Part shown: in pieces, positions 49,304-60,852 of the stretch | Layout: the number at the start of each line of letters is the position of its first letter | Numbering within the stretch: position 1 is the stretch's first letter | Assembly: GCA_029844215.1 (NCBI GenBank) | Contig: CM056724.1 | Location: 4,520,307-4,584,306, forward strand | Direction: 5' to 3' | Source of the DNA: Przewalskia tangutica | Taxonomy: Eukaryota; Streptophyta; Magnoliopsida; Solanales; Solanaceae | DNA length: 64,000 nt | Notes under the pieces: generated by a model | The model's database searches: none | Seen by the model: the letters and a program-made list of their open reading frames with translations, nothing else | What the model was told of the DNA's origin: nothing | Translations under genes and position numbers: made by a program

Positions 49304-49590
49304 TGTAAAAGTATAATTGAAGTGTATAATTAGTATATTGGTACATTGGGTTAGTATGTCGGGCTAATGAGTATAGTGAGCTTTTGCAAATAGGTTAAAG
49401 GAATCAACTGTGTAAAATTAAATCATTCTTTTTCATTCTAATACAATACATATTCCAGTCTTCTCTCTCGTCTCTTCCACCGACTCCCTTCTCCATCGTC
49501 TTCTTCAAGCTACTGCTACTGCTTCGTCTTCCTCTTCCTCTCACTTCTTCTTCTACCTTCAACTCTTTCATGACAGTCTAAAGTTCAACA
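49304..49590 (+). repeat. 5' LTR of E5 (287 bp)
   Basis: TGTAAAAG...TTCAACA; closely similar to 54399-54690, with small indels in the CT-rich part. Confidence 0.92.
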
Positions 49591-49602
49591 TGGTATCAGA
49601 GC
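49591..49602 (+). other. Primer-binding site of E5
   Basis: TGGTATCAGAGC is complementary to the 3' end of initiator methionine tRNA, the usual copia primer. It begins right after the 5' LTR. Confidence 0.92.
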
Positions 49603-49954
49603 TTGTAGATCCCAGGATGTTCGAAACAAAATAATCGAACAAAGGATCAACACAAGAAAATTGTAGATCCAGATAGATCGGGTACATGCAAGAGGAATAT
49701 TATAAAATGGATACAATTTCAGATCGAAGGAGAAACAAGTAATGGAGACGGTTTCAGATCGAAGGAGAAACAAATGATTACTTCAGTGGACGAATCTGAA
49801 AAATAAAAAAGGAAAAGGTAGGAATTATGTTTCTGCTATAATCGACTCAAAATCTTAATCGATTTCAGGAATCTCTGTTGGTGTTTTTTTTTTACTGCTT
49901 CGTGTTAACTGAATCTGTTGGAGAAATTAAGACTTCTAAAGAAAGATATACGAC

Positions 49955-52900
49955 ATGCCGACATCAGAAACTATCGGAGATGGTGGAGTGAATGAAGTTG
50001 GAGATACAACAAATCCAAGGAACAATATAGATCATAATCATCCCCTATTCTTATTTCCATCGGATGCACCTGGTTCCCTGTCTATTGGAGTTGTCTTGAA
50101 TGGAATGGACAACTATGCGCTGTGGAGTAGGGCCATGAAGTTGGCTCTGTTGGGGAAGAACAAGATAGGGTTTATTGATGGAACGATTAGGAGAGAACAT
50201 TATAATGAAGAGGTAGCACGAGTCTGGGACAGATGCAACGCTATTGTAGTGTCATGGTTGATGGGAAATGTCAGTAAAAGTCTGCTGACAGGGATGTTAT
50301 TCAATGTTGATTCCCACATCATCTGGGAGGAGTTAAAGGAGAGATTCGACAAGGTAAATAGTTCTAGAGCCTTTCAGATTCACAAGGAGATATTTACTTT
50401 GCGACAAGGGACTATGTCAATATCAGGATATTAGGGATGAGTACGACTCGATTATACCTACACCGTCGTGTTGTCCCAAGGCTAAGGAGTTCATCAATCA
50501 CCTACAATATCAAAGGTTGTTGCAGTTCCTAATGGGACTGAACGAAAGTTATCATAACACAAGGAGCCAAGTTCTAATGATGCCACAAGTCCCAAATCTG
50601 AATCAGGCATATGCCTTGGTTAATCAGGAGGAAAGTCAAAGAGCTCTGGCAGGAACCAGCAGATCAATGTCTGATCATATTGAACCACCAGCATTGTTCA
50701 CATCCAGGAGTGGAAGTAACAATGGAGGAGGACATGGAGGAAGTCACACACAAAGAAAACCATATAATCCTAATGCTAAGTGCGATTACTATAAGATGAA
50801 GGGACATTTCACAGTGGACTGTTTCAAGTTGATGAAATGTAATCACTGTCACAAGACAAGACACTTAGAGGAGGGTTGTTATCAACTAATTGGCTATCCG
50901 GATGACTTTAAGTCCAAAGCAAAGAAGGCCTATACAGTAACAGGCCAACTTGAAGACACAGGACAACAGGAACAGCATCAGAACCACCTCACAAAGGAAA
51001 CCATGATGTATGATCAATTCACTCCAAGCCAAAGACAACAGATTCTTCACATGCTGGAAGAGAAGGATATGAGCAGAACTCATATTGTTAATATGGCAGG
51101 TATGCATACTACTGATGCAGAAGAATTACTGCAATGGATAGTAGATTCAGGTGCGACTAATCACATGATAAGTGACTCTAAACACTTACGCAATAACTTG
51201 TTAACAGAAGGAACTGGGAAGGTACAATTGTCAACAGGAGATTCAGCCAAAATCTCCCATGTTGGTGATTATCAACTTGGAAAAGGTGATGTTCTTAGAA
51301 ATGTTCTGTGTGTGCCAGCATTCAAGTTTAACTTAATGTCAGTGTCGAAGGTGACTAAAGAGTTGAATTGTAGTGTCTCTTTCTTTCCCTCGTGTTGTGT
51401 CTTTCAGGATCTAGCATCTGGGAAGATGGGGGGGATTGGTAGTGAGAAAGATGGGCTCTACATTTTGTGTTTGGATGCTAAGAATCAGGAGAATGAACTG
51501 AGGAAGTGTATGACTGCTACTCAACATATAGATACAATGACATGGCACTAGAGACTATGTCATGTCCCCATGACAGTATTGAGGAAGGTTTCTTTGTTCA
51601 AAGACAATGATAATTTTGTTTTAAATAAGTGTGAAATCTGCCCACTGGTTAGACAAATCAGATCTCCATTTCCTACTAGTACCAGTAGATCAATAAAACC
51701 TTTTCAATTGCTACATTTAGATGTCTGGGGACCATATAGAACCGATACATTCAATGGCATGAGGTATTTTTTTACCATTGTAGATGATTTCTCTAGATGG
51801 ACATGGGTGTTTCTGATGAGGTTGAAATCTGATGTATCTACTGTTCTGAAAATTTTCTTTACTGAAATAGCTACTCAGTTTGAATCTAAAGTCCAGAGAA
51901 TTAGATCAGACAATGGTACTGAATTTTTCAACCAAAACTGTAGGGAACTTTTCCAAACACTTGGAATTATACATGAGAGTTCTTGCCCATACACACCACA
52001 ACAAAATGGGGTAGTTGAAAGAAAACATAGGCATCTACTTGAAATAGCAAGAGCCATAAAAATCCAGGGCTGGTTGCCAGACAGATTATGGGGAATGTGT
52101 ATAGAAGTTGCAGCATACATTATTAATAGAATTCCTTCAACAGTTTTAAATAATGAGTCTCCTTTCCATAAACTATACAATAAAACACCACAACTTAATC
52201 ATTTGAGAGTTATAGGTTGTTTATGTTTTGCAATCATACTTCATACACATGATAAGTTTAGTCCAAGAGAAGTTAGATGTGTCCTACTTGGGTATTCACC
52301 TACACAAAAGAGATACAAACTCTATGACTTAGAAAACATAATTATTTTTGTTAGTAGGGATGTAATATTCAGGGAAGACATTTTTCCTTTTAAAAATGGG
52401 CAGAATGAGGAGTCACTGAACATAAAGGATCATGGACAATTCTGTTATGAGGAGTTGAAGAATGGTAATCCTGTCACTATTACTAATGGCAATCCTGTCA
52501 GTGAGATAAATTTTGCAGGAGAAGAATCAGCATATGCAGGTCCTACTGCAGATTCAAACATCAATGGTGGTAGTGCAGACAGAGATCATAACAGTGCAGA
52601 TGAGACAGAACATCATGAGAACAATAAGATGGAGTCATTCACTACAACTACAACAAGAAGATCAGAAAGACATGGCAGACCTCCTATATGGCACAAGGCT
52701 ATATCACTACAAAAGGATCTCACAGCTGCTTATATTCAATTTCTGACAACATCACATATGCAGGTCTATCTGCTGCCTATCAACACTTTGTTGCACAGGT
52801 ATCTGTAGACACTGAGCCATCAGGATACTCAGCAGCTGCAAGGATCCCAGATGGATTGCAGTCATGGAATTTGAAATCCAAGCACTAGAGGACAATGGAA

Positions 52901-54403
52901 CATGGGAGCTAGTCAAGCTGCCTGAAGGGAAGAAAGTAATTGGTTGTAGATGGGTCTACAAGATTAAGTACAAAGCATCAGGGGAGGTGGAGAGGTTCAA
53001 GGCCAGACTTGTAGCCAATGGATACAACCAGAAGGAATGAATAGATTACCAGGAGACATTCTCACCTGTAGTTAAGATGGCGCGAATCAGGCGGGTATCA
53101 TTGCGACGATGCGGCGTTGGAAGATACATCAAATGGATGTATACAATGCATTTCTTCAAGGGGATTTATCTAAAGAAGTATTCATGACAGTTCCAGAGGG
53201 ATTCAATGCTACACACAGGAGCACGCATGTATGCAGGTTAAAGAAGTCTTTATATGGCTTGAAACAGGCCTCTAGGCAATGAAATATAAAGTTAACTACA
53301 ACTTTACTGTCATCAGGATTCACACAAAGCCATAGGGACTACTCTCTTTTCACAAGGAGAGAAGAAAAGAAGATTGTGGTGGTGTTGGTATATGTGGATG
53401 ACCTCATGCTAACTGGGAATGATGCAGCTCTCATACAGTTCACAAAAGAAGCACTACAATCAGCCTTTAAGATAAAAGACCTGGGGGAGTTGAAGTACTT
53501 TCTGGGAATTGAGTTTGTCAGGAATTCACAAGGCATCCTAATGCATCAAAGGAAGTATGCTCTTGAACTTATATCAGACATGGGATTGGCAGGAGCCAAA
53601 CCAGTGGCTTTCCCTATGGAAACAAATCAGAAACTCACTACAGTAGAGTTGGACAAAATCATTGGCGATTCAATCATATCATGGTCGATAAGTTTGCCGA
53701 TCGACCTGCGTATATAGAAGACTGATTGGGAGGCTGTTATATTTAACCACTACAAGACCAGATATCACCTTTGCAGTGAACTCACTCAGCCAATTCATGC
53801 AAACACCAAAGGACTCTCACATGGAAGTTGGCCTTCGATTAGTCAGATACATCAAACAGACACCATGAATGGGTATACTTAAATCCAGTTATGTTAATTG
53901 TGTTCCTCAGCTCAAAATGTATTGTGATGCAGATTGGGGAAGTTGTGTCAACACCAGGAGATCAATTACTGGTTATCTAGCAATGTATGGATCATCGCCT
54001 GTTTCCTGGAAATCGAAGAAGCAAGACACAATATCTCGGAGTTCAGCAGAGGCGGAATACAGAGCTATGGCCTGCGATTCTTTGAAGTTGTTTGGTAGCG
54101 AGGTTGTATCAAGAGTTGGGTGTTGATATATCCAGACCAGTGGGAGTATTAACAGACAGCAAATCTGCCATACAGATTGCTGGGAATCCAGTTTTCCACG
54201 AGAGAACAAAAAATATAGAGATCGATTGTTATTTTATTAGAGAGAAAATTCAAAATGGATTGATCAATGCTCAGTTTATATCGACAAAGGAACAACCGAC
54301 TGATATACTAACAAAGGCGTTGAATCGACATCAACATACTTCCTTATTATCCAAGCTAGGCTTGAAGAACATTTTCATACATCCTAGCTTGAGGGGGGTG
54401 TAA
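49955..54403 (+). pseudogene. E5 gag-pol polyprotein remnant (copia)
   Basis: gag starts at 49955 (LNGMDNYALWSRAMKLALLG is the gag core) and breaks at 50434 by stop and frameshift. Bases 50517-51551 carry the knuckles (CNHCHKTRHLEEGC) and protease WIVDSGATNHM (about 51136). An in-frame TAG at 51549-51551 interrupts the GAG-pre motif. Bases 51570-52808 hold the integrase, with IVDDFSRWTW, IRSDNGTEFFN and PYTPQQNGVVERKHRH. RT follows in several frames from about 52860, with YVDDLMLTGND at about 53390. RNase H spans 53869-54403 (SRSSAEAEYRAM; LTDSKSAIQIAGNP). It ends in the purine tract. At least six disabling changes rule out a functional product. Confidence 0.9.
54389..54398 (+). other. Polypurine tract of E5
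   Basis: TTGAGGGGGG abuts the 3' LTR and lies within the last codons of the RNase H frame. Confidence 0.85.
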
Positions 54404-54690
54404 AAGTATAATTGAAGTGTATAATTAGTATATTGGTATATTGGGTTAGTATTTTGGGCTAATGAGTATAGTGGGCTTTTGCAAATAGGTTAAAGGAACC
54501 AACTGTGTAAAATTAAATCATTCGTTTTCATTCTAATACAATACATATTCCAGTCTTCTCTCTCGTCTCTTCCATGACTCTTCTCCATCGCTCTCTTCAA
54601 GCCATCAAGCTCGCTTGCCTTCCTCTTCCTCTCACTTCTTCTTCTACCTTCAACTCCCTGCCATCTTTCATGGCAGTCTAAAGTTCAACA
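54399..54690 (+). repeat. 3' LTR of E5 (292 bp)
   Basis: Same termini as 49304-49590. Its last bases add an artefactual end to the adjoining NHL frame on the minus strand. Confidence 0.92.
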
Positions 54691-54884
54691 AAATTCTTTC
54701 TTGAATTAGAAAAATTCACCTTAGGAGTGCACAAAATCTTCAACTTTCTATGACCTGATTTCCAAGCACCAACCTTAAACATTATTTTTACCATAATTTT
54801 CACCTCCACTTCCACTGCTCCACCTCTTTTGTGTGTCTTAAAATCACATGCAATATCCCCGTAAAGCGCCACATCATTTGCCCG
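54691..54884 (-). pseudogene. NHL (LEA_2) gene, middle fragment
   Basis: The minus strand reads about 64 residues: NDVALYGDIACDFK, then a valine/lysine-rich beta-strand region, then LKILCTPKVNFSNSRKN. This is the second half of the LEA_2 domain in NHL proteins. It follows in frame from 60292 once E6 is removed, and continues at 49303 once E5 is removed. A tail read into the E5 LTR is not part of the gene. Confidence 0.87.
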
Positions 54885-54889
54885 AAGTG

Positions 54890-55231
54890 TGTGGAAATTA
54901 CTACTACATTGAGCTGTGTGATCTCTAAATTAAGAACAAGCAATATCGAGTATTGGCAACCAGTGAACAAGGACTGAATTTGAGTAATATACAGAGAAGA
55001 GAAGAGGGAAGAGAACGAAGTCGAGAGAGAAAGAGAAAAGTCAGTGGAGAAGAAGAAGGGAAAATAATTTTTATTGATTAACTAGAAATTAATCTTTACA
55101 TCCTCTTATATACCAGACAAACTAATACTCCTAATTAACAAATATCTAGATATTAACAAAATATCTAATATAACCTCTAACTGCTATCTAACTATAGTTA
55201 CCTAACCATAGTTAGTTACACGTTCTCAACA
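54890..55231 (-). repeat. 3' LTR of E6 (342 bp)
   Basis: Pairs with 59937-60286. It contains an AG-rich stretch (GAGAAGAGAAGAGGGAAGAG) and ends CGTTCTCAACA. The LTRs differ from those of E5, although the proteins are related. Confidence 0.92.
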
Positions 55232-58200
55232 CACCACCACCCCTCAATCTGGGAGATATGGAGATGTTTTTCATCCCTAGCTTGGACATAAAATGCTCAT
55301 GCTGAGGACGACCAAGTAATTTGGCGATCAAATCAGCTGGTTGATTGGCAGAAGACAAGTATGCAGTGCTGATCAATCCTTCCTGGATCTTCTCTCGGAT
55401 GAAATGGCAATCTATATTGATGTGTTTCGTACGTTCATGAAAAACTGGATTTGCAGCAATTTGGATGGCTGATTTGATGTCTGAAAATAGAGGGACTGGT
55501 GTCTGGACAGTAACACCTAGCTCCTGATAAAGTCCCACAAGCCAAATAACCTCAAGAATCGCAGCATGGGCCATGCTCGAACCTGCGAACTTACGAAATT
55601 GTTACCTGTTTTTTAGACTTCCAGGATATTAGTGATGAGCCAAATAACACCAGATATCCAGTGACTGACCTCCTGCTATTGACACATGAGGCCCAATCAA
55701 CATCACAGAATACTTTCAACTGAGGAACACAGCTGCTAGACATAAAGATTCCTAGACCAGAAGCTTGTTTGATATACTTGACAAGTTTGAGTCCTGCTTC
55801 CATGTGAGATGTCTTGGGGGCTTGCATGAACTGGCTGAGACATTGTACTGTAAAGGCAATGTCTGGTCGAGTTGTTGTGAGATAAAGTAACCTCCCAATC
55901 ATTCTCATATATGCAGCAGGATCTGTCAATGGTGTATCTGGTTCAGGAGCAGTTGTAGGAGAGGTTGCTGCTACATGTTGATCAAATGTAACAGTAGTAA
56001 GCTTCTGATTCATATCCATGGGTGAGTGTGATAGTTTTGCTCCTGCAAGACCCAAATCTGAAATGAGTTCCAGTGCGTATTTCCTCTTATGAATCAATAT
56101 TCCTTGAGGACTCCTTGCAAACTCCACACCAAGAAAATACTTTAGCTCACCCAAGTCTTTAATCTTAAAGGAATTATGTAATACTTATTTTGTGGATTGA
56201 ATAAGTGATGAACTGTCACCAGTAATTAACAAGTCATCTACATACACTAAGACTATCACCATACCATTTGTCTCCTGTTTAATAAACAAAGAGTAATCCC
56301 TACGACTTTGTTGAAAACCAAATGAAATCAAGGGTGAAGTAAGCTTGATATTCCACTGTCTAAATGCTTGTTTCAATCCATAAAGGTATTTCAACAGTTT
56401 GCATACATGATGTTCTTTCCCTTTCTTTATATTAAACCCCTCTGGAACCTTCATATAGACCTCTTCATATAAATCTCCCTGCAGAAATGCATTATAGACA
56501 TCCATCTGCTGAATTGTCCACTGCTTGGTTGCTGCTAGTGCAATAACTGACCTCACAGTGGACATCTTGACTACAGGAGATAAAGTTTCCTGATAGTCAA
56601 GTCTTTCTTGCTAATTGTATCTCTTGGCCACTAGTCTGGCTTTAAATTTTTTCACCTCTCCTGTTGCTTTATATTTTATTTTGTAGACCCATCTGCAACC
56701 TATTGCCTTTTTTCCTTCTAGTAGTGAGACCAATTCCCGTGTCTTATTGTCCTCCAATGCTTTAATCTCAGTTTGCATTGCTTCTATCCACCTCTTATCT
56801 TGAACTGCTGCTGAATAGTTATGTGGCTCAATGTCAGTTGAAATATTAGCCACAAAACTCTGGTACTTAGATGACAGACTTGCATAATCAATATTATTAG
56901 ATATTGAATATAAACAGCTAGAAGAACCATGTCTAGTGACATAGTCCTTATGCCATATGAGAGGCTTATTGGCTCTAGTAGATTTCCTTATACTGCATTC
57001 TGGGACATCAGTGTCCATCTGTATGTGGTCTGCTGTGGTTTCAAGAGAAGTATCTTCCAGAATCTGCCTCTCATGGTTGGTACCTCTATGTTCTCTGGCA
57101 TCTGGTACCCTTTCATTGTGTGTGGGAATAATGATGTTTTGTGGATGAACCAAATCATCAAAGCAGAAATGCTCCTTAGTCTTGATAGAATTCAGGTTGT
57201 CATCATCTTTACCTTTGAGAGGAAATACTGTCTCCATAAACATTACATCCCTGCTCATGAAGAATGTCTTGTTCTCCATATCATAGAGTTTGTACCCCTT
57301 ATGTGCGCAGCTCCATATTCAAGAAAGATTGCCATGACAGCTCTTGGGCTGAATTTGTCTTGCCTGGTAAGAATAGTTGCAAAACACAAGCATCCTATTA
57401 CCCTTAAATGATTAAGAGATGGTGCTTTGTTATATAGCATTTCATAGGGTGATTTATTTCCTATGACAGTTGAAGGAATCCTATTCATGACATATACAAC
57501 CCCTTTCACACAATACCCCCATAATTTATCAGGTAGTCCTAATTAGAATTTAATGGCCCTGGCAGTTTCTAATATATGTCTATGTTTCCTCTCCATAACA
57601 TCATTTTATTGTGGTGTGTGTGGACAAGAACTCTCATGTACTACCCCATGTCTTTCAAACAATTCATTACAATTACTATTAAAGAATTCAGTGCCATTGT
57701 CAGACCTCACTACTTGAATCTTCATTTCAAACTGAGTATGCATTTCAATAAAGAATTTTTGAAGCAATGTAAACACATCAGATTTGAGCCTCATGAAAAA
57801 AATTCAGGTCCACCTGGAGTAGTCATCTATAATTATCAAGAAGTATTTCATTCCATTATGTATTTCTACCTTGTAGGGTCCCCATACATCTATGTGTATC
57901 AACTGGAAAGGTCTTGATCTTTTACTAACACTGATAGGAAAAGGAATTCTAGATTGTTTAGCAAGTGGACAGATTTCACACATATGCAAGATAAAAGAAG
58001 TATGCTTTTTAAAGCATTCAATTTTCCTTAAAACATTCATGGGGACATGACACATCCTCTGGTGCCAAAGAGCTGCATCTACAAGATGTGTGGCTGCCAT
58101 ACACTTATTCAATTCTTCATTCTTATTCTGAGTGCATAATATGTACAATCCTCTTTCTTCTTTATCAATCGCTCTCACCCTCCCAGATGAGAGATCATGA

Positions 58201-59640
58201 AACACACAACATGTTGGAAAGAAAGTGACAATGCATCTCAGTTCTTTTGTCACTTTTGACACAGACATAAGATTAAACTTAAAATCTGGTACGCATAAAA
58301 CATTTGTGAGAACATCACCTCCACCTAGATGATAGTCACTAATATGTGAAATAGTTGCTGAATCTCCTGTAGGTAACTGCATACTGCATGTCCTTGCTGT
58401 CAAATTTGTATTACTCAAGCAGTTATGATCACTAGTCATATGGTTGGTAGCACCAGAATCAACTATCCATTTTATGAATGCTTCTAGATCTACATCAAAT
58501 GTACATGTACTTGCCATATTAGTCTTCCCATTAGCTTCTTCTTTACTGTCAATTAAATTGAAAAACTTCTGATGCTGAGTAGGTGTAAACTGGTTCCATG
58601 ATACTGTATTTGTGGAACATGAAGCTTGTGTCCTCTGATTATTCTGTGAACTGAAGCTTCCATGATTCTGTCCAAACATGTGCTCCTTTTGACATGTGTC
58701 TCCAGAAGAGAAATCTCCACCAGTCACTGCATATGTCTTCTTCCCCTTTTTGAAATCTTCAGGGTAACCAATAAGCATGTAACAGTCGTCTTGCACATGT
58801 CCAATTTTTTCACAATAATCACACTTCATCAATTTGTAGCAATCTATCTAAAAATGACCTTTCACATGACAGAAGTCACATAAGGCATTTGAATTATATG
58901 GTTTCCTGTATTTTGTTTCATTTTTGTTCCTCCCATTTCCATTCTTAGATGTGAACATAGCAGATGAATCAAGTGTTTCTTGCAGCATCCTGCATGTCTC
59001 TGTTACCATTCTTTGACTTTCCTCTTGATTAACCATTGCATACACTTGGTTTAGACTTGGCATCTGCTGCATCATTATGATTTGGCTCCTCGTTTGACTG
59101 TAACTGTCATCAAGTCCCATTAGAAACTGCAACATCCTTTTGATATTGCAAGTGATCGACAAAACTTCTGGATTTGGCACAGCAAGTTGGTGGTGGCATA
59201 ATAGAATCATATTCATCCCATAGATCCTTAAGTCTGGAATAATACATTGAGACATATTGTGACCCTTGTCTCATTGTAACTATCTCTTTATGAAGCTGAA
59301 AAGCCCCAGAATTGTTAATTTTGTCGAATCTCTCCTTTAATTCCTCCCATATAATATGTGAATCATAATTAAACAACATTCCACTAAGTAGGCTTTTGTT
59401 TACATTTCTCATTAACCACGACACTACGATTGCGTTGCATCTATCCCATATTTTTGCAAGATCTCTACAGAATGCTTCTCGCTTCACTGTTCCGTCGATG
59501 AAACCTAGCTTATTTTCCCCCAATAGAGCTAGTTTCATTGCTCTACTTCATAGCATGTAGTTATCCATTCCATTCAATATTATCCCAACAGATAATGAAC
59601 CAGGAGAATCTGACGGAAAAAGATACAATGGATGATTATG
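55232..59640 (-). pseudogene. E6 gag-pol polyprotein remnant (copia)
   Basis: Minus-strand order: gag from about 59640, where an in-frame TGA replaces a tryptophan codon before SRAMKLALLGENKLGFIDG (59538). Next come a zinc-knuckle region (CDYCEKIGHVQDDC, about 58830-58790), protease WIVDSGATNHM (about 58470), GAG-pre (WHQRMCHVPM, about 58050), and the integrase core with VRSDNGTEFFN (about 57700) and a lesion near 57790. The integrase end lies at 57509-57255. RT N-terminus is 57279-56611, and 56565-56185 has the catalytic YVDDLLITGD (about 56240). RT end is 56154-55591, and RNase H is 55574-55232 (FSDIKSAIQIAANP). Several frameshifts and stops separate these parts. Confidence 0.9.
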
Positions 59641-59924
59641 ATTGATGCTTATAGTCAGTGTTGTGATTCCACTTGTCGTGTCTTCTGTGTTGTTCTACAT
59701 CCTTTAGACATTACTGATATAATCAATTGTCCGATTTACAATTCAATTGAAAGAACTGTTGTTGAAAAATTACAATTAATCGATCTGCTAGTACTTCGAA
59801 TCCATCACAATACTTCAAAATCTGCCTCGCAAATCTCAGGATATGATGTTCTACACCTGAATCACTCGAATTTTCTATTTCATGCCAGAAAATTCCCTCG
59901 ATATGTGTTGAATCACCACTTATG

Positions 59925-59936
59925 GCTCTGATACCA
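59925..59936 (-). other. Primer-binding site of E6
   Basis: TGGTATCAGAGC on the minus strand, directly inside the 5' LTR; complementary to tRNA-iMet. Confidence 0.92.
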
Positions 59937-60286
59937 TGCGGAAATTACTACTACATTGAGTTGTGTGAGCTCTAAATTAAGAACACGCAATATCGAGTAT
60001 TGGCAACCAGTGAACAAGGACTGAATTTGAGTAATATGCAGAGAAGAGAAGAGGGAAGAGAACGAAGTCGAGAGAGAGAGAGAGAGAGAGAAAAGTCGGT
60101 GGAGAAGAAGAAGGTAAAAGAATTTTTATTGATTAACTAGAAACTGATCTTTACATCCTCTTATATACCAGACAAACTAATACTCCTAATTAACAAATAT
60201 CTATATATTAACAAAATATCTAATATAACCTCTAACTGCTATCTAACTATAGTTATCTAACCATAGTTAGTTACATGTTCTCAACA
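59937..60286 (-). repeat. 5' LTR of E6 (350 bp)
   Basis: Partner of 54890-55231. It has a longer (GA)n run (about 60070-60090) than the other copy, which accounts for much of the length difference. Confidence 0.92.
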
Positions 60287-60291
60287 AAGTG

Positions 60292-60678
60292 ACACATCAT
60301 TCAGATGTGTCACATTCCGGCAAGGCTGATAAAATGACGTTACAATATTATTGAATGCAATTTGTTGCGAATTAAAGAAGAGTTTTACTTCAATGTTGTC
60401 ATAATATATTGAGACTCTCTTGTTTGGATTATAGGCTCTTAGTGTAAATTTGAAATTGGAATTTAAATGGTTGTTGTTGGTTAAGTTGTAGTCGAAAAAT
60501 TTTCAATGGAATAGATCATTTTTCGAGGTCTAAGTACTAGCCATATGATGAGGACGGTTATTCCCACTATGATAATTAGGGTTAAGAGTGAAATGGCTAT
60601 GCACCTACATAGGCTAAATGGCTGACGTGGCTTGGCAACACGTGGCGGTCGTGGGCGAGGAGGAGTGGCCGGAGGCAT
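60292..60678 (-). pseudogene. NHL (LEA_2) gene, N-terminal fragment
   Basis: The likely start is the ATG at 60676-60678 (MPPATPPRPRPPR). A proline/arginine-rich cytosolic tail is followed by one membrane segment (about residues 26-46, ISLLTLIIIVGITVLIIWLV). Then comes IYSIENF, the start of the LEA_2 domain. A net one-base shift near 60490 separates this from the continuation YNLTNN, FTLRAYNPN, SIYYDNIEV and SFYQPCRNVTHLNDVS. The coding then stops at the E6 duplication. With the fragments at 54691-54884 and 49268-49303 it gives about 205 residues, the normal NHL length. Known family role: plasma-membrane anchored proteins, some linked to pathogen response. An upstream ATG at 60742-60744 is in frame but lies in duplicated flank, so it is less likely. 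Confidence 0.87.
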
Positions 60679-60683
60679 GTTAA

Positions 60684-60834
60684 AAATTCTTGTGGTTCGG
60701 AGGATTTGACTACAAGAGGGTTTTCTTTCTCGGACGACTGACAATCTGGTCTTAAGAACGCTGATTTTAGAATGAGTTGTTTTGTCGGACTTAATTTTGA
60801 CAATAATGAGAGAGTCTTATAGAGAAAAAATAAA
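60684..60834. repeat. Duplicated 5' flank of NHL gene, unit 1
   Basis: It shares GACTACAAGAG, TTAATTTTG and ACAATAATGAGAGAGT with unit 2 (60853-61285) in the same order. The similarity is diverged. Confidence 0.65.
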
Positions 60835-60852
60835 AGGAGCGGTCAAAGGCAT

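Larger units (their letters stand above)
49304..54690 (+). mobile_element. E5: complete Ty1/copia element, decayed
   Basis: The LTRs are 49304-49590 and 54399-54690, each starting TGTAAAAGTATAATTG and ending AAGTTCAACA. The primer site TGGTATCAGAGC (tRNA-iMet) follows the 5' LTR directly, and a purine tract precedes the 3' LTR. Flanking 5-mers GAATT (49299-49303) and AAATT (54691-54695) match at four of five. The interior is a broken copia gag-pol. It is inserted in the C-terminal coding region of the NHL gene, in the opposite orientation to that gene. Confidence 0.93.
54890..60286 (-). mobile_element. E6: complete Ty1/copia element, decayed
   Basis: The LTRs are 54890-55231 and 59937-60286, with termini TGTGGAAATT (TGCGG in the right copy) and TCTCAACA. 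The perfect 5-bp duplication AAGTG lies at 54885-54889 and 60287-60291. The tRNA-iMet primer site lies at 59925-59936 on the minus strand, and a purine tract (GAGGGGTGGTGGTG) lies at 55232-55245. The interior is a broken copia polyprotein on the minus strand. It is inserted in the LEA_2 coding region of the NHL gene, on the same strand as that gene. Confidence 0.94.

Noticed and set aside
54678..54872. Independent 64-residue gene
   Set aside because: It is the middle of the NHL gene; its last residues come from the E5 LTR.
880..60286. Endogenous pararetrovirus in the window
   Set aside because: All reverse-transcriptase blocks are flanked by LTRs or solo-LTR-split copia sequence with integrase upstream of RT; no movement or coat protein signature was seen.
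60481..60744. Complete 87-residue membrane protein gene
   Set aside because: It ends by a one-base frame change; NHL homology continues in the next frame to 60292 and beyond, so it is a gene fragment.
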